NCBI GenBank assembly: GCA_013695355.1
Contig: JACDAQ010000007.1
Span: forward strand, 1-64,000
Source: Candidatus Protochlamydia sp.
Lineage (GTDB): Bacteria; Chlamydiota; Chlamydiia; Chlamydiales; Parachlamydiaceae
Length of the DNA stretch: 64,000 nt
Reading direction: 5' to 3'
Of the stretch, positions 45,159 through 52,741 are shown one piece after another (within the stretch, counting starts at the first letter, position 1; the number at the start of each line of letters is the position of its first letter). Under the pieces are notes generated by a model. That model was not told the DNA's origin, did not search any database, and worked only from the letters and a program-made list of their open reading frames with translations. A program made the translations under genes and the position numbers.

Positions 45159-45255
45159 TGGGTCAATTGGCACGAAGTCAAAGCCCTGTGGTCGGCGCAT
45201 CTAATATGTCCCCCTTTACCGCAAAGGCAGGAGCTTTCAGCGTAACAATTGACCC
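45159..45255. repeat. Inverted-repeat element, GGAGCTTTC family (copy 4)
   Basis: The ends tgggtcaattg and caattgaccca pair perfectly. Inside are boxes CAAAGCCCTGTGG and GGCAGGAGCTTTCAGCG around gtcggcgcatctaatatgtc. Only the boxes resemble the other copies; the outer arms are different. It follows the DUF1761 gene by 17 bases. Confidence 0.65.
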
Positions 45256-45442
45256 ACTAGGCTATTTGTATCATTCATTTTTCATGCCTTGGTTTTTTGG
45301 AAAAAAATTGCTTTCCGCTAGCTAAGCAGATTATATAAAAGACTTTTTTTGAATTATTTTTGTAATTTGTTAAGAATAAATTGCATGTATTGTAAAAAAA
45401 TATTTTAATGAAAAATTATAAGCTCAACAAAGGAGGAGTCTG
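45256..45442. other. AT-rich leader of the histone-like gene
   Basis: No gene. A perfect ribosome site (aaaggaggag) lies at the right end before 45443. Promoter boxes are not clear. Confidence 0.4.
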
Positions 45443-46306
45443 ATGTCTCAAGGTAGTAAATCAACTTATACGGATAAACAAAAAAGACAAGCTCATCATA
45501 TCGAACAGGGATATGAAAATCGCGGATTAAATGATCAGGAATCTGAAAAACGTGCCTGGGCAACTGTCAATAAATTGACCGGGGGTGGCCAAAAAGAAGG
45601 GAGTGAGGGAACAAAAAGAACACCAAGCGCAACTAAACAAGGTGGAACTAAAAAAAGCTCGACTGCATCCACACGCACCAACAATTCAAATAACTCGCAT
45701 GGCAGCCAAACTGCATCTTCGCATTCAGTAACTGCAAAAAAAACTGCTGCTAAAAAGGCACCGCCTAAAAGAGCAGCAGCTTCTGGAAGTAAGGCTACTG
45801 GTTCAACCGCAAAAAGATCGTCGGGTTCAAAAGCTTCAACAGGAAATAAAACATCCGGGTCGACAACAAAGCGAGCATCTAGTTCAACGGCAAAGAAAAC
45901 TTCTAGTTCGACAACAAGTAAAACAGCTCCAAAAAAAGCTGCAACTTCGACAGCTAGAAAAACTCCTGCCAAGAGCGCAGCTCCTAGCCAAGCCAAAAAA
46001 AGACCTGCTTCTCAATCAACATCCTCTAGAAGCACAGCCAAGCGTCCTGCTACAAGTACAGCATCAAAAGCTGGTTCAGTTAAAAAGTCGACTTCAAGTT
46101 CAACAAATAGTTCGACAAAGAGCACTGCTAAAAGCTCGGCCGTAAAAAAGACGCCTGTTAAGAAAGCTGCAGTAAGAACTACTTCTTCTGCAAAGAAAAG
46201 TACAGCTTCCAAAACACCGGCCAAAAAAATGGGATCTGGAAAAGCGAAAACTTCAAGTTCGAAAAAGAAATCTACGGGAATTTTAGGATCTCTTTTCAAT
46301 TTCTAA
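45443..46306 (+). CDS. Histone H1/Hc2-like basic protein with bacterial N-terminal domain
   Basis: A 287-residue protein in two parts. Residues ~8-50 (YTDKQKRQAHHIEQGYENRG, then ESEKRAWATVNKLTGGG) match a short domain widespread in bacteria and often labelled plasmid-stabilisation-like. The remaining ~230 residues are Lys/Ala/Ser/Thr-rich low complexity with repeated AKK, KKAA and STAK units, like the C-terminal tail of histone H1 and chlamydial Hc2 (HctB). It should be strongly basic and bind DNA, perhaps compacting the nucleoid of the infectious stage. The strong aaaggaggag ribosome site suggests high translation. Whether it is the functional HctB counterpart is an inference. Confidence 0.75.
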   Translation: MSQGSKSTYTDKQKRQAHHIEQGYENRGLNDQESEKRAWATVNKLTGGGQKEGSEGTKRTPSATKQGGTKKSSTASTRTNNSNNSHGSQTASSHSVTAKKTAAKKAPPKRAAASGSKATGSTAKRSSGSKASTGNKTSGSTTKRASSSTAKKTSSSTTSKTAPKKAATSTARKTPAKSAAPSQAKKRPASQSTSSRSTAKRPATSTASKAGSVKKSTSSSTNSSTKSTAKSSAVKKTPVKKAAVRTTSSAKKSTASKTPAKKMGSGKAKTSSSKKKSTGILGSLFNF

Positions 46307-46323
46307 ACTTGATCGTCAAGGGG

Positions 46324-46353
46324 CGGCATGAAAGATTTAAATCTTTCATGCCG
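46324..46353. terminator. Perfect 30-base palindrome
   Basis: CGGCATGAAAGATTT followed directly by its reverse complement, 18 bases after the histone-like gene and before the convergent LigD gene. Probably a terminator, possibly bidirectional. Confidence 0.65.
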
Positions 46354-46403
46354 AATTATTTACCTTTACTTTCACTGAGAGTGGAAACCAATAAATCAGA
46401 TTA

Positions 46404-47255
46404 TTACTGCTTTGAATTTATTGCTTCCAAAACTTTCTTTAGATCAATTCCTTGGCCAAGTATCGGCTGAAACAAGTCACCCACTTTTTTGAATCTTTTT
46501 AAGACTGTTTCGATCGTAAAATCAGCCGGATCAAGCCCTTGTTTCACTTCGGACCATTTTAAAGGTGTTGAAACAGTGGCGCCTGGTTTAGGGCGGACAG
46601 AATAAGGGGCTGCGACTGTTTGTCCAAAATGGTTCTGCAAATAATCAAGATATACTTTCTTTTGTCTATTTTTCGGGCTTCTTTCAACAGAAGTAATGTC
46701 TGGCAATTCAGAGTGGGCAATATGGGCTATTAATTTTCCAAACTGTACCGCTTCATCGTAGTTATAAAGGGCTCCCAATGGAATGTAGATATGCATGCCG
46801 GTCGCTCCTGAAGTTTTGCAAAAGTTGGGAACTTCCCACTTATCGAGAAGGCGATGCACTAACCTTGCAACTTCTATAACGTTATCAAAACTTATATCCT
46901 CGGGATCAAGATCAATGATTAAATAATCGGGATAATAAATGGATTGAATTCGCGAATTAAAAGGATTTAATTCGATGCACCCCAGATTGACCGTATAAAG
47001 CAAGGTCTGCTCATTTTCAATCAAAATATAATGTATGTCATGATCCTCATGGCGGACAGTTTCTGTCCTTACCCAGTCAGGAACTGCTCCTGCCTCTTTT
47101 TGGTAAAAAGCGGACTTTTCAATGCCATTTGGATAGCGGTGCAGTGTTTCCGGTCTGTCTTTAAGATAGGGTAAAATTAAATGGGAGGCTTCGTGATAGT
47201 ATTTTAATAAATCCCCTTTGGTATAACCCTCTTGAGGCCAGTAAAGTTTGTCCAA
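46404..47255 (-). CDS. ligD: LigD polymerase/primase domain (probably 3' part of a fused ligD)
   Basis: A 283-residue archaeo-eukaryotic primase-type polymerase of NHEJ. Catalytic block YLIIDLDPED with the metal-binding aspartates, then KTSGATGMHIYIPL, and a C-terminal YSVRPKPGATVSTPL. The nominal start is a TTG at 47255 with no ribosome site, but the same frame is open upstream to about 47360 and encodes family-typical residues (PLTHLDKLYWPQEG, preceded by a Lys/Pro/Gln linker). One extra A in the A10 run at 47343-47352 would fuse it to the phosphoesterase gene. The usual ATP-dependent ligase domain is absent from the window. Confidence 0.88.
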   Translation of the reverse strand: MDKLYWPQEGYTKGDLLKYYHEASHLILPYLKDRPETLHRYPNGIEKSAFYQKEAGAVPDWVRTETVRHEDHDIHYILIENEQTLLYTVNLGCIELNPFNSRIQSIYYPDYLIIDLDPEDISFDNVIEVARLVHRLLDKWEVPNFCKTSGATGMHIYIPLGALYNYDEAVQFGKLIAHIAHSELPDITSVERSPKNRQKKVYLDYLQNHFGQTVAAPYSVRPKPGATVSTPLKWSEVKQGLDPADFTIETVLKRFKKVGDLFQPILGQGIDLKKVLEAINSKQ

Positions 47256-47332
47256 GTGGGTTAAGGGGGCTTCTTTTGGGACGTTCTTTTTTTTTGGCTG
47301 TTTTTCAGCAGATGGCTGCGCTGCATTCGTTT

Positions 47333-47917
47333 TTATTTGGGATTTTTTTTTTCCTTGGGTTTAAGGATGCGCTTGGAAAGGACAGAACGGTTTTGATCCG
47401 TGACAGGAATGGTTGAAGCATAGTCATCATTTTTTTTGATCAAAAGCCATTGCTTGTCCTGGTCTTTCATTCTGATCAGGGCAAATTCACCATTCAACTT
47501 ATGTCCATGTAAAATGATACTTAAATGCCCCTTTTCCATACCTTGCCGCAGCGCTTTTTCGCTTTCTTTCAAAGAAGATGCATTTACAGCTTCATACGTT
47601 CCTTCATCCCATACAATGACTTCACCTGCACCATAATTCCCCTCGGGAATGATACCTTCGAATTTTCGGTAATCAAAAGGATGGTCTTCCACATGCATCG
47701 CAAGACGTTTATCTTCAGGGTTAAGCGAAGGTCCTTTCGGGACAGCCCAGCTTAATAATACTCCATCTAGCTCAAGCCTGAAATCATAGTGGAGATGTGA
47801 AGCCTGGTGCATCTGCACAACAAAGTGCAAGGCCTTTTCCTTACTTTTTTTGAGGCTGCCCTTTGGTTCGGCAGTTGCATTAAAATTTCTTTTTTTATCA
47901 TATTCTTTAAGAGTCAT
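47333..47917 (-). CDS. ligD: LigD 3'-phosphoesterase domain
   Basis: A 194-residue protein matching the LigD phosphoesterase module that trims 3' ends at breaks: HFVVQMHQASHLHYDFRLEL, SWAVPKGPSLNP, and HVEDHPFDYRKFEGIIPEGN with the metal-binding histidines and aspartates. It ends KPKEKKNPK just after a run of ten A on the coding strand. With eleven A the frame would run on through a Lys-rich linker into the polymerase domain. It lies 11 bases after ku in the same direction, so ku-ligD form an operon. Confidence 0.9.
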   Translation of the reverse strand: MTLKEYDKKRNFNATAEPKGSLKKSKEKALHFVVQMHQASHLHYDFRLELDGVLLSWAVPKGPSLNPEDKRLAMHVEDHPFDYRKFEGIIPEGNYGAGEVIVWDEGTYEAVNASSLKESEKALRQGMEKGHLSIILHGHKLNGEFALIRMKDQDKQWLLIKKNDDYASTIPVTDQNRSVLSKRILKPKEKKNPK

Positions 47918-47928
47918 AGGCCTCCCAT

Positions 47929-48711
47929 TTATGCCGATTTACGGTGATGTGATTCAAGGCTTTCCTTCAAAAGGGCCATGATATCCTTGCTCTCGGTAAT
48001 CTTAACAGTCTTTCCCTTTGCCTTTGAAGGTTTTTTTCCTTTCAATTTGTCAGAGATAATGCCTTTCAGATCTTCGACGTAGGTGTCATGGTATTTTTCC
48101 GGCTCAAAATGGGCCGTTAGCTGGTCGATTAATTTCAATGCAATTGTAACTTCTTTAGCTGAAGCTGTCCCCTTTTCAGGAAGATGAAGGGTATCGGGCT
48201 TTCTTAGCTCCTCCTGATAGCGGAGTTGATATAATAGGATGGCCTGCTCAAATGGTTTAATGACGGCAAGATGTTCCCGATTATGCAAAACAAATTTGGC
48301 CAGCCCTACTTTTTTTGATTTCTTCAAAGCTTCGCGTAAAAGGACATAGGCCTTGTCAGCTCCCTTATCGGGCTCCAGGAAATAAGGCTTTACATAGTAA
48401 AGAGGATCGATCTCGCTTTCCTCTATGAAGTCCTGGATATCGATGGTCTTGGTTTTCTTGATGCTGGCCTGTTTGAAATCCTCGTCAAGCAGGATAACGT
48501 AATCTCCCTTCTGGTATTCATAACCTTTGACAATATCTTTATAGGGGACTTCCTTGCCATCGGCTTTGCAAATTCTTGCGAAACGGATGGGAGAAAGATC
48601 TTTTTTGTGAAGCATATCAAAATTCAAGGCTCTTTGTTCCGTAGCGCTGTAAACCCGCACAGGGATATTGATCAGCCCGAAGCTTAAAGAACCAGTCCAT
48701 ATTGCCCGCAT
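47929..48711 (-). CDS. ku: Non-homologous end joining protein Ku
   Basis: About 260 residues from the ATG at 48711, preceded by a strong aggagg; the frame is open 10 codons further to a TTG without a site. The N-terminal MRAIWTGSLSFGLINIPVRV is diagnostic for bacterial Ku. The β-barrel ring core runs to ~200, with LHKKDLSPIRFARICKADGK and DIQDFIEESEIDPLYYVKPY, followed by a short Lys-rich tail. It binds broken DNA ends and recruits LigD. NHEJ is unusual for an obligate intracellular bacterium. Confidence 0.95.
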   Translation of the reverse strand: MRAIWTGSLSFGLINIPVRVYSATEQRALNFDMLHKKDLSPIRFARICKADGKEVPYKDIVKGYEYQKGDYVILLDEDFKQASIKKTKTIDIQDFIEESEIDPLYYVKPYFLEPDKGADKAYVLLREALKKSKKVGLAKFVLHNREHLAVIKPFEQAILLYQLRYQEELRKPDTLHLPEKGTASAKEVTIALKLIDQLTAHFEPEKYHDTYVEDLKGIISDKLKGKKPSKAKGKTVKITESKDIMALLKESLESHHRKSA

Positions 48712-48846
48712 AGAACCTCCTCTTTTTCTTTTAGATAACAAAGATCATGAGAAAGGTCAATCCCTACCATCACTATTCTGATGGGGAATTTATTTTTATA
48801 ATTTGGCAAAAGAGTTACATTTGTATAAATAAATTATTATCAAAGA

Positions 48847-48947
48847 GCACACAGAGAAGATTTCATGCGATAATACCATCTAAAGTTATTTATACAGATT
48901 AAATATCCCTCTCTGTGAACTCTGTGGGCTCTGTGGTTTTAAAAATT
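48847..48947. repeat. CACAGAG-family repeat (copy 2)
   Basis: gagcacacagagaag and ctctctgtgaactctgtggg with ctctgtggtttt form widely spaced, partly complementary arms in the gap between the FAD oxidoreductase gene and ku. No gene is seen in 48742-49014. Confidence 0.5.
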
Positions 48948-49014
48948 TAAATTCAAACCGGGATAAATTAATAAATATTTTAGTTAAGAGTATTTATTTT
49001 ATTAATTAATTTGA

Positions 49015-50076
49015 TTAACGGGTAAGGTTGAAAAAAAATGTGCCCAGCTTAGGGAAGAAATATTGAAGGTTTATAAAGGCGTTACCATAGCATGGATGGA
49101 GCATTATTTCGTTTAGTAGTTTCCCTACAAAAATTTTTCTACGATGCTGATTTTTCCAATAATTACGAAAACCTTGGTAATCTCCCTTAAGAGCATAATG
49201 CGCTGCTAATGTTCCTCCGGTTAAAGCCATACTAAGCCCGTTTCCACAAGCTGGTGGAATGGTTCCCGCTGCATCTCCGATGAAATAAGCATTCGGCCAA
49301 AGCGGCGTTTTTTTTATTCCAAATTCAGGTACCCAGGCTTGCATCCACTCCGGGAAAAGATTTTCAGCATTAAATAAATGGTTCCCTAAATGGGAATTGC
49401 TTCGGCTTAATGCCTGCATAAAAGCCTCTACAGTTGGATAAGATTGAACCAATTCTTTTTTAGCTAAACAGGCAAGGTTGCATTTCCCATTTTCGATGGG
49501 GGACAGCCCAAGATAGGCTCCAGGAAAAGAAAACATTTCCAAAGCATTGTCAAGATTGATGCCAGAAAAATGGGACTTGATACCTATATAACGGGAAGAG
49601 GGGGCTGTGAGATTGAACTGAGGAAGACGTCCAATGGCAGCGATCAAATGCTCGGCCCGTAAATGTTCTCCCGTGGAAAGAATAATTTCATGAAAGTTTG
49701 AGTTATTTCCAGCCGGTATTAAATGATTCACTTTGGCAGAGGTTAAAATCGCAGCTCCTTTGCTTCGTGCATAATTGGCTAGGGCCGGGTCTAGTTCATA
49801 ATGGGACAAACTCCCCGCCGGCGTTTGAAAGTTCATAGTCAGCTTTTTTGTAGGCGTGTGCAAATGGGTACGGTAAATAGGGACGGGGTGGATATCCCAT
49901 TTTTCAAGGAGACGAAGGCTATGAGGAGAAAGAAATTCCCCGCATACTTTATGGCAAGGATACTCCCCTCCTTCAAGCACGATCGGCTCGGCCCCTTTTT
50001 CAGCCAGGCCAATGGCAGCAGCCAATCCGGCTAGCCCTCCCCCTAATATAACAAATTTATAGTGTTTAATAGACAT
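49015..50076 (-). CDS. FAD-dependent oxidoreductase (geranylgeranyl-reductase-like)
   Basis: A 353-residue flavoprotein: Rossmann motif VILGGGLAGLAAAIGLAEKG at the N-terminus, CHKVCGEFLSP near residue 45, and the second FAD motif FIGDAAGTIPPACGNGLSMA near 270. It resembles geranylgeranyl reductase and tryptophan-halogenase-type oxidoreductases. Genes of this kind commonly travel with type III polyketide synthase and methyltransferase genes, both of which lie 2 kb away on the same strand. I infer it tailors their product. The intervening gene on the opposite strand breaks what was probably one operon. Confidence 0.85.
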   Translation of the reverse strand: MSIKHYKFVILGGGLAGLAAAIGLAEKGAEPIVLEGGEYPCHKVCGEFLSPHSLRLLEKWDIHPVPIYRTHLHTPTKKLTMNFQTPAGSLSHYELDPALANYARSKGAAILTSAKVNHLIPAGNNSNFHEIILSTGEHLRAEHLIAAIGRLPQFNLTAPSSRYIGIKSHFSGINLDNALEMFSFPGAYLGLSPIENGKCNLACLAKKELVQSYPTVEAFMQALSRSNSHLGNHLFNAENLFPEWMQAWVPEFGIKKTPLWPNAYFIGDAAGTIPPACGNGLSMALTGGTLAAHYALKGDYQGFRNYWKNQHRRKIFVGKLLNEIMLHPCYGNAFINLQYFFPKLGTFFFNLTR

Positions 50077-50193
50077 ATAACTTCCTTAACGGTTTGGTTA
50101 GGTTTAAAATAATAAATTTTTAATTGCTTAACTTATGATTTATAAACAATAACTATAATTAAAATTTAGTTAAAATTATAATCGGAGGATTAT

Positions 50194-52032
50194 ATGCAAA
50201 GTATAACTTTTTCACTCAATAGTTTTATTAATAATTCAATTTCTAATTTTGAATTTTCTAATTTAAGTGTTTTTAATAAAAAAGTTTCTTTTTTATTCGA
50301 AAGTATAATTTGTTCTAAAAATATCACACCAATCTCCAGTTTTAAGTCGGGTGAGTTTCGCCCAGACAACGGAAGGGCAAGGATGGAGCGAGAAATCCCC
50401 TTAATCTCAAAGCAAAAATCACAACCTTATATCATTAATTCCGCACCCCCCCTTAAAGCTGACAGCACAGAGACTATTCAATCGATTGTCAAGAGGGATG
50501 ATCTGCAAGAGGTGCGCTTAGATCTTGCAAAAAAATTAAATGATATCGAGCGTGTGGATAAAATTATATATGATTACGCTGTTTTAAAAGACAAAATCCC
50601 CGAACCAGAAAATCAGAAATTATTTGAAAAATGGATGGGGGGTATCGCCTATTTTCTCGGAAGTCCTTATTATGATCATCAGTTATTTTTTAGGCATCAA
50701 GACCAAAATTCTTATTTCTCACACGACCCTGAGTTTAAGGCGGCCTATAATACTTTTGTCAATTCTATTCAGCAGCATTCCACCCCTTTGCACAAAACTT
50801 TTAATACAGCTGAAAAGGTTAAGAACATTGCAATTATGTATCCCGGCACTGGAGGGGGAGGACATAAAGCTCCTGCAACAGCCATGGCCAAATCATTGGA
50901 AAAGCAAGGGTATAAGGTCAAATTATTGGACTCTGATGAGTTTGAAAGGCCCTATGATCCCAAAATCGGGGGACTCTGTCGAGGGGAAATTTTTAGTAAG
51001 ATTTATCAACAGGCTGGGGATATGGAAAAAGCTTGTCAAATGTGGGAGGAGGGGAATTGCGAGCAAAAAATCGAAGATCGGCGGTATATGAAAGATCTGA
51101 CTGAGGCTTTAAAAGAATTTGATGCGGACCATTTGTTTGTTGTCGCCCATCATCAACCCGAACATACTTCCCTGGCTTATCAACTAGGACTTCCCACTAC
51201 CTATGTGCATACGGATAATGAGTTTCACAATAATCTACAGGAAGTAAGTTTAAATCAGCAGGAGCTTGCACGCCCCCTTGTTTCATTTACTTCGCTATCC
51301 GATAACTCTGAATTTTATCATTACTTATTAAATCATGAAGGAAAAGGGCATTACAATGAACTTCCACCTGAAGTAAAAAAACAAATGGTAAGATTGAATT
51401 TTCCTGTGCGGGAAAGTTTCCAGCCTGTGACTAAAGCAGAGAAAGGAGAAATCCGTCAAAAATTAGGCATAGCTGAAGATGCCACCGTTGTCAAAATTGC
51501 CATGGGAGCTAACGGAATTCCAAAAGATATAAAAGAAATGATTGGCCGCTTAAAAAATGAAGAGCACACTGTTCACAAGCCGCTTCATGTGCTGATAGCA
51601 TGCGGAGCTAACGAGAGTCTTAAAAAAGAGCTTGAATATCTTAATGCTCAAACAGTCCCCCCAAGCCCGGTTTCCTTTCAAATCTTAGGGTTTTTAGATG
51701 AAAAAGAAATGGCTGAATTTGATAAAGCAAGCGATGTCTGGGTCACAAAGCCGGGAGGATCTACCTCTGCAGAAGCTAAGCAAATGCGCAAACAAGTACT
51801 TTATGTACCAAATCATCATCATTTGTGGGAACTTACAAATGCCCGTGCTTTGGAAAAAGACAATCTAGCAGAAGAGTTGAAAGCGGAGGAGAGTATGATT
51901 TCTCAAATCAATCGAAGAGCTGAAATTGGTGAACACGTTGAATATCTCGCTAGTCAAAATGAGCCTTGGGCCGGCCAGCTGGCCTCAATTGTTCACCAAA
52001 CTGCTTTGCCGATTATGGGGATGATGGCTTAG
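50194..52032 (+). CDS. MGDG-synthase-like GT-B glycosyltransferase with extra N-terminal region
   Basis: A 612-residue protein. The first ~200 residues are Ser/Asn/Phe-rich and then helical, with no known domain. From ~208 the sequence follows the MGDG synthase/GT28 pattern: IAIMYPGTGGGGHKAPATAM (acceptor domain), FVVAHHQPEHTSLAYQLGLP, and the donor-site motif VWVTKPGGSTSAEA near 525, then PNHHHLWELTNA. Such enzymes add a sugar to diacylglycerol or to murein lipid I. The odd N-terminus and the position inside a polyketide cluster on the opposite strand suggest recent insertion. It could be an effector that sugar-modifies a host target; that is speculation. Strong ggagg ribosome site. Confidence 0.7.
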   Translation: MQSITFSLNSFINNSISNFEFSNLSVFNKKVSFLFESIICSKNITPISSFKSGEFRPDNGRARMEREIPLISKQKSQPYIINSAPPLKADSTETIQSIVKRDDLQEVRLDLAKKLNDIERVDKIIYDYAVLKDKIPEPENQKLFEKWMGGIAYFLGSPYYDHQLFFRHQDQNSYFSHDPEFKAAYNTFVNSIQQHSTPLHKTFNTAEKVKNIAIMYPGTGGGGHKAPATAMAKSLEKQGYKVKLLDSDEFERPYDPKIGGLCRGEIFSKIYQQAGDMEKACQMWEEGNCEQKIEDRRYMKDLTEALKEFDADHLFVVAHHQPEHTSLAYQLGLPTTYVHTDNEFHNNLQEVSLNQQELARPLVSFTSLSDNSEFYHYLLNHEGKGHYNELPPEVKKQMVRLNFPVRESFQPVTKAEKGEIRQKLGIAEDATVVKIAMGANGIPKDIKEMIGRLKNEEHTVHKPLHVLIACGANESLKKELEYLNAQTVPPSPVSFQILGFLDEKEMAEFDKASDVWVTKPGGSTSAEAKQMRKQVLYVPNHHHLWELTNARALEKDNLAEELKAEESMISQINRRAEIGEHVEYLASQNEPWAGQLASIVHQTALPIMGMMA

Positions 52033-52040
52033 CTTACACC

Positions 52041-52060
52041 TAAGTTCACTTGGGTATAAT
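52041..52060. repeat. Fragment of the GGAGCTTTC-family element end
   Basis: aagttcacttgggtataat matches the outer end of the complete copy at 44476-44639. It provides the stop and last codons (IIPK) of the minus-strand methyltransferase. Confidence 0.5.
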
Positions 52061-52741
52061 TTGCACGATCCATCTAAAAGGCCAATGCCAGGTAATTGAA
52101 TAGCTTTCAGGGGGAATCTCTGCTTTTTGCAGGAGCGCTTCCCACTCTTTGCGTGTAAATGATTTCCTGATCGAAAGAAGGCCGTCATGCCATATCAAAC
52201 GATTGGGAAATAAAAAGGGAACCAAAAGGGCAAATCCTCCTAATGCCAGCAGGTGGCGATGCAGATCATTCAAAATGACCGCCTGCCTGGCTATTTGGAC
52301 CGATTTCCTTATCATTTCAACCAGGCTTTCATCGTCCAGATGATGGCAGACGAGGGTGGCCATGACAATATCAAAAGAGGCCGAGGGGTAGTTTAATTCT
52401 GCAGTCGGAGAAAGGGCGAATGAGACGTTGCTTAGCAGGGGGTGGGTTTTTTGAAGGGCATGTTTTGCAAAAGAGATAGCTTCAGGCGAAAGGTCTGTTC
52501 CAGTAATCTGGACTGTAGGATAGCGCTTTCCTAATCGCAATGCAAAGAGTCCTCCTCCGCAACCTACATCCAAAATGGTATCAAATGGTTTTTGAAGTTG
52601 TTCTAAGGCCCAAAAAGTAGCCCTATCACCGCCCAAATAACGGCCAATTCTATCGAGCTGGTAAAGGCAATCATCATATTCCTTTGAAGTATAATAGGGA
52701 GGACCGAGGTCAATCCATTCTGGGTCATTCGATCGTTTCAT
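52046..52741 (-). CDS. Class I SAM-dependent methyltransferase
   Basis: A 231-residue Rossmann-fold methyltransferase. SAM motif I ILDVGCGGGLFALRLGKRY lies near residue 57, TGTDLSPEAISFA is motif II, and the post-I strand includes FDIVMATLVCHHL. Its ATG overlaps the polyketide synthase stop by 4 bases (ATGA), so they are translationally coupled. It probably methylates the polyketide product, as in type III PKS operons of other bacteria. Its last few codons lie in a repeat-element fragment. Confidence 0.88.
   Translation of the reverse strand: MKRSNDPEWIDLGPPYYTSKEYDDCLYQLDRIGRYLGGDRATFWALEQLQKPFDTILDVGCGGGLFALRLGKRYPTVQITGTDLSPEAISFAKHALQKTHPLLSNVSFALSPTAELNYPSASFDIVMATLVCHHLDDESLVEMIRKSVQIARQAVILNDLHRHLLALGGFALLVPFLFPNRLIWHDGLLSIRKSFTRKEWEALLQKAEIPPESYSITWHWPFRWIVQIIPK

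Noticed and set aside
45535-46299. Long minus-strand frames opposite the histone-like gene
   Set aside because: They mirror the Lys/Ala/Ser repeats of the plus-strand gene and lack ribosome sites; the plus-strand frame has a strong one and a known domain.
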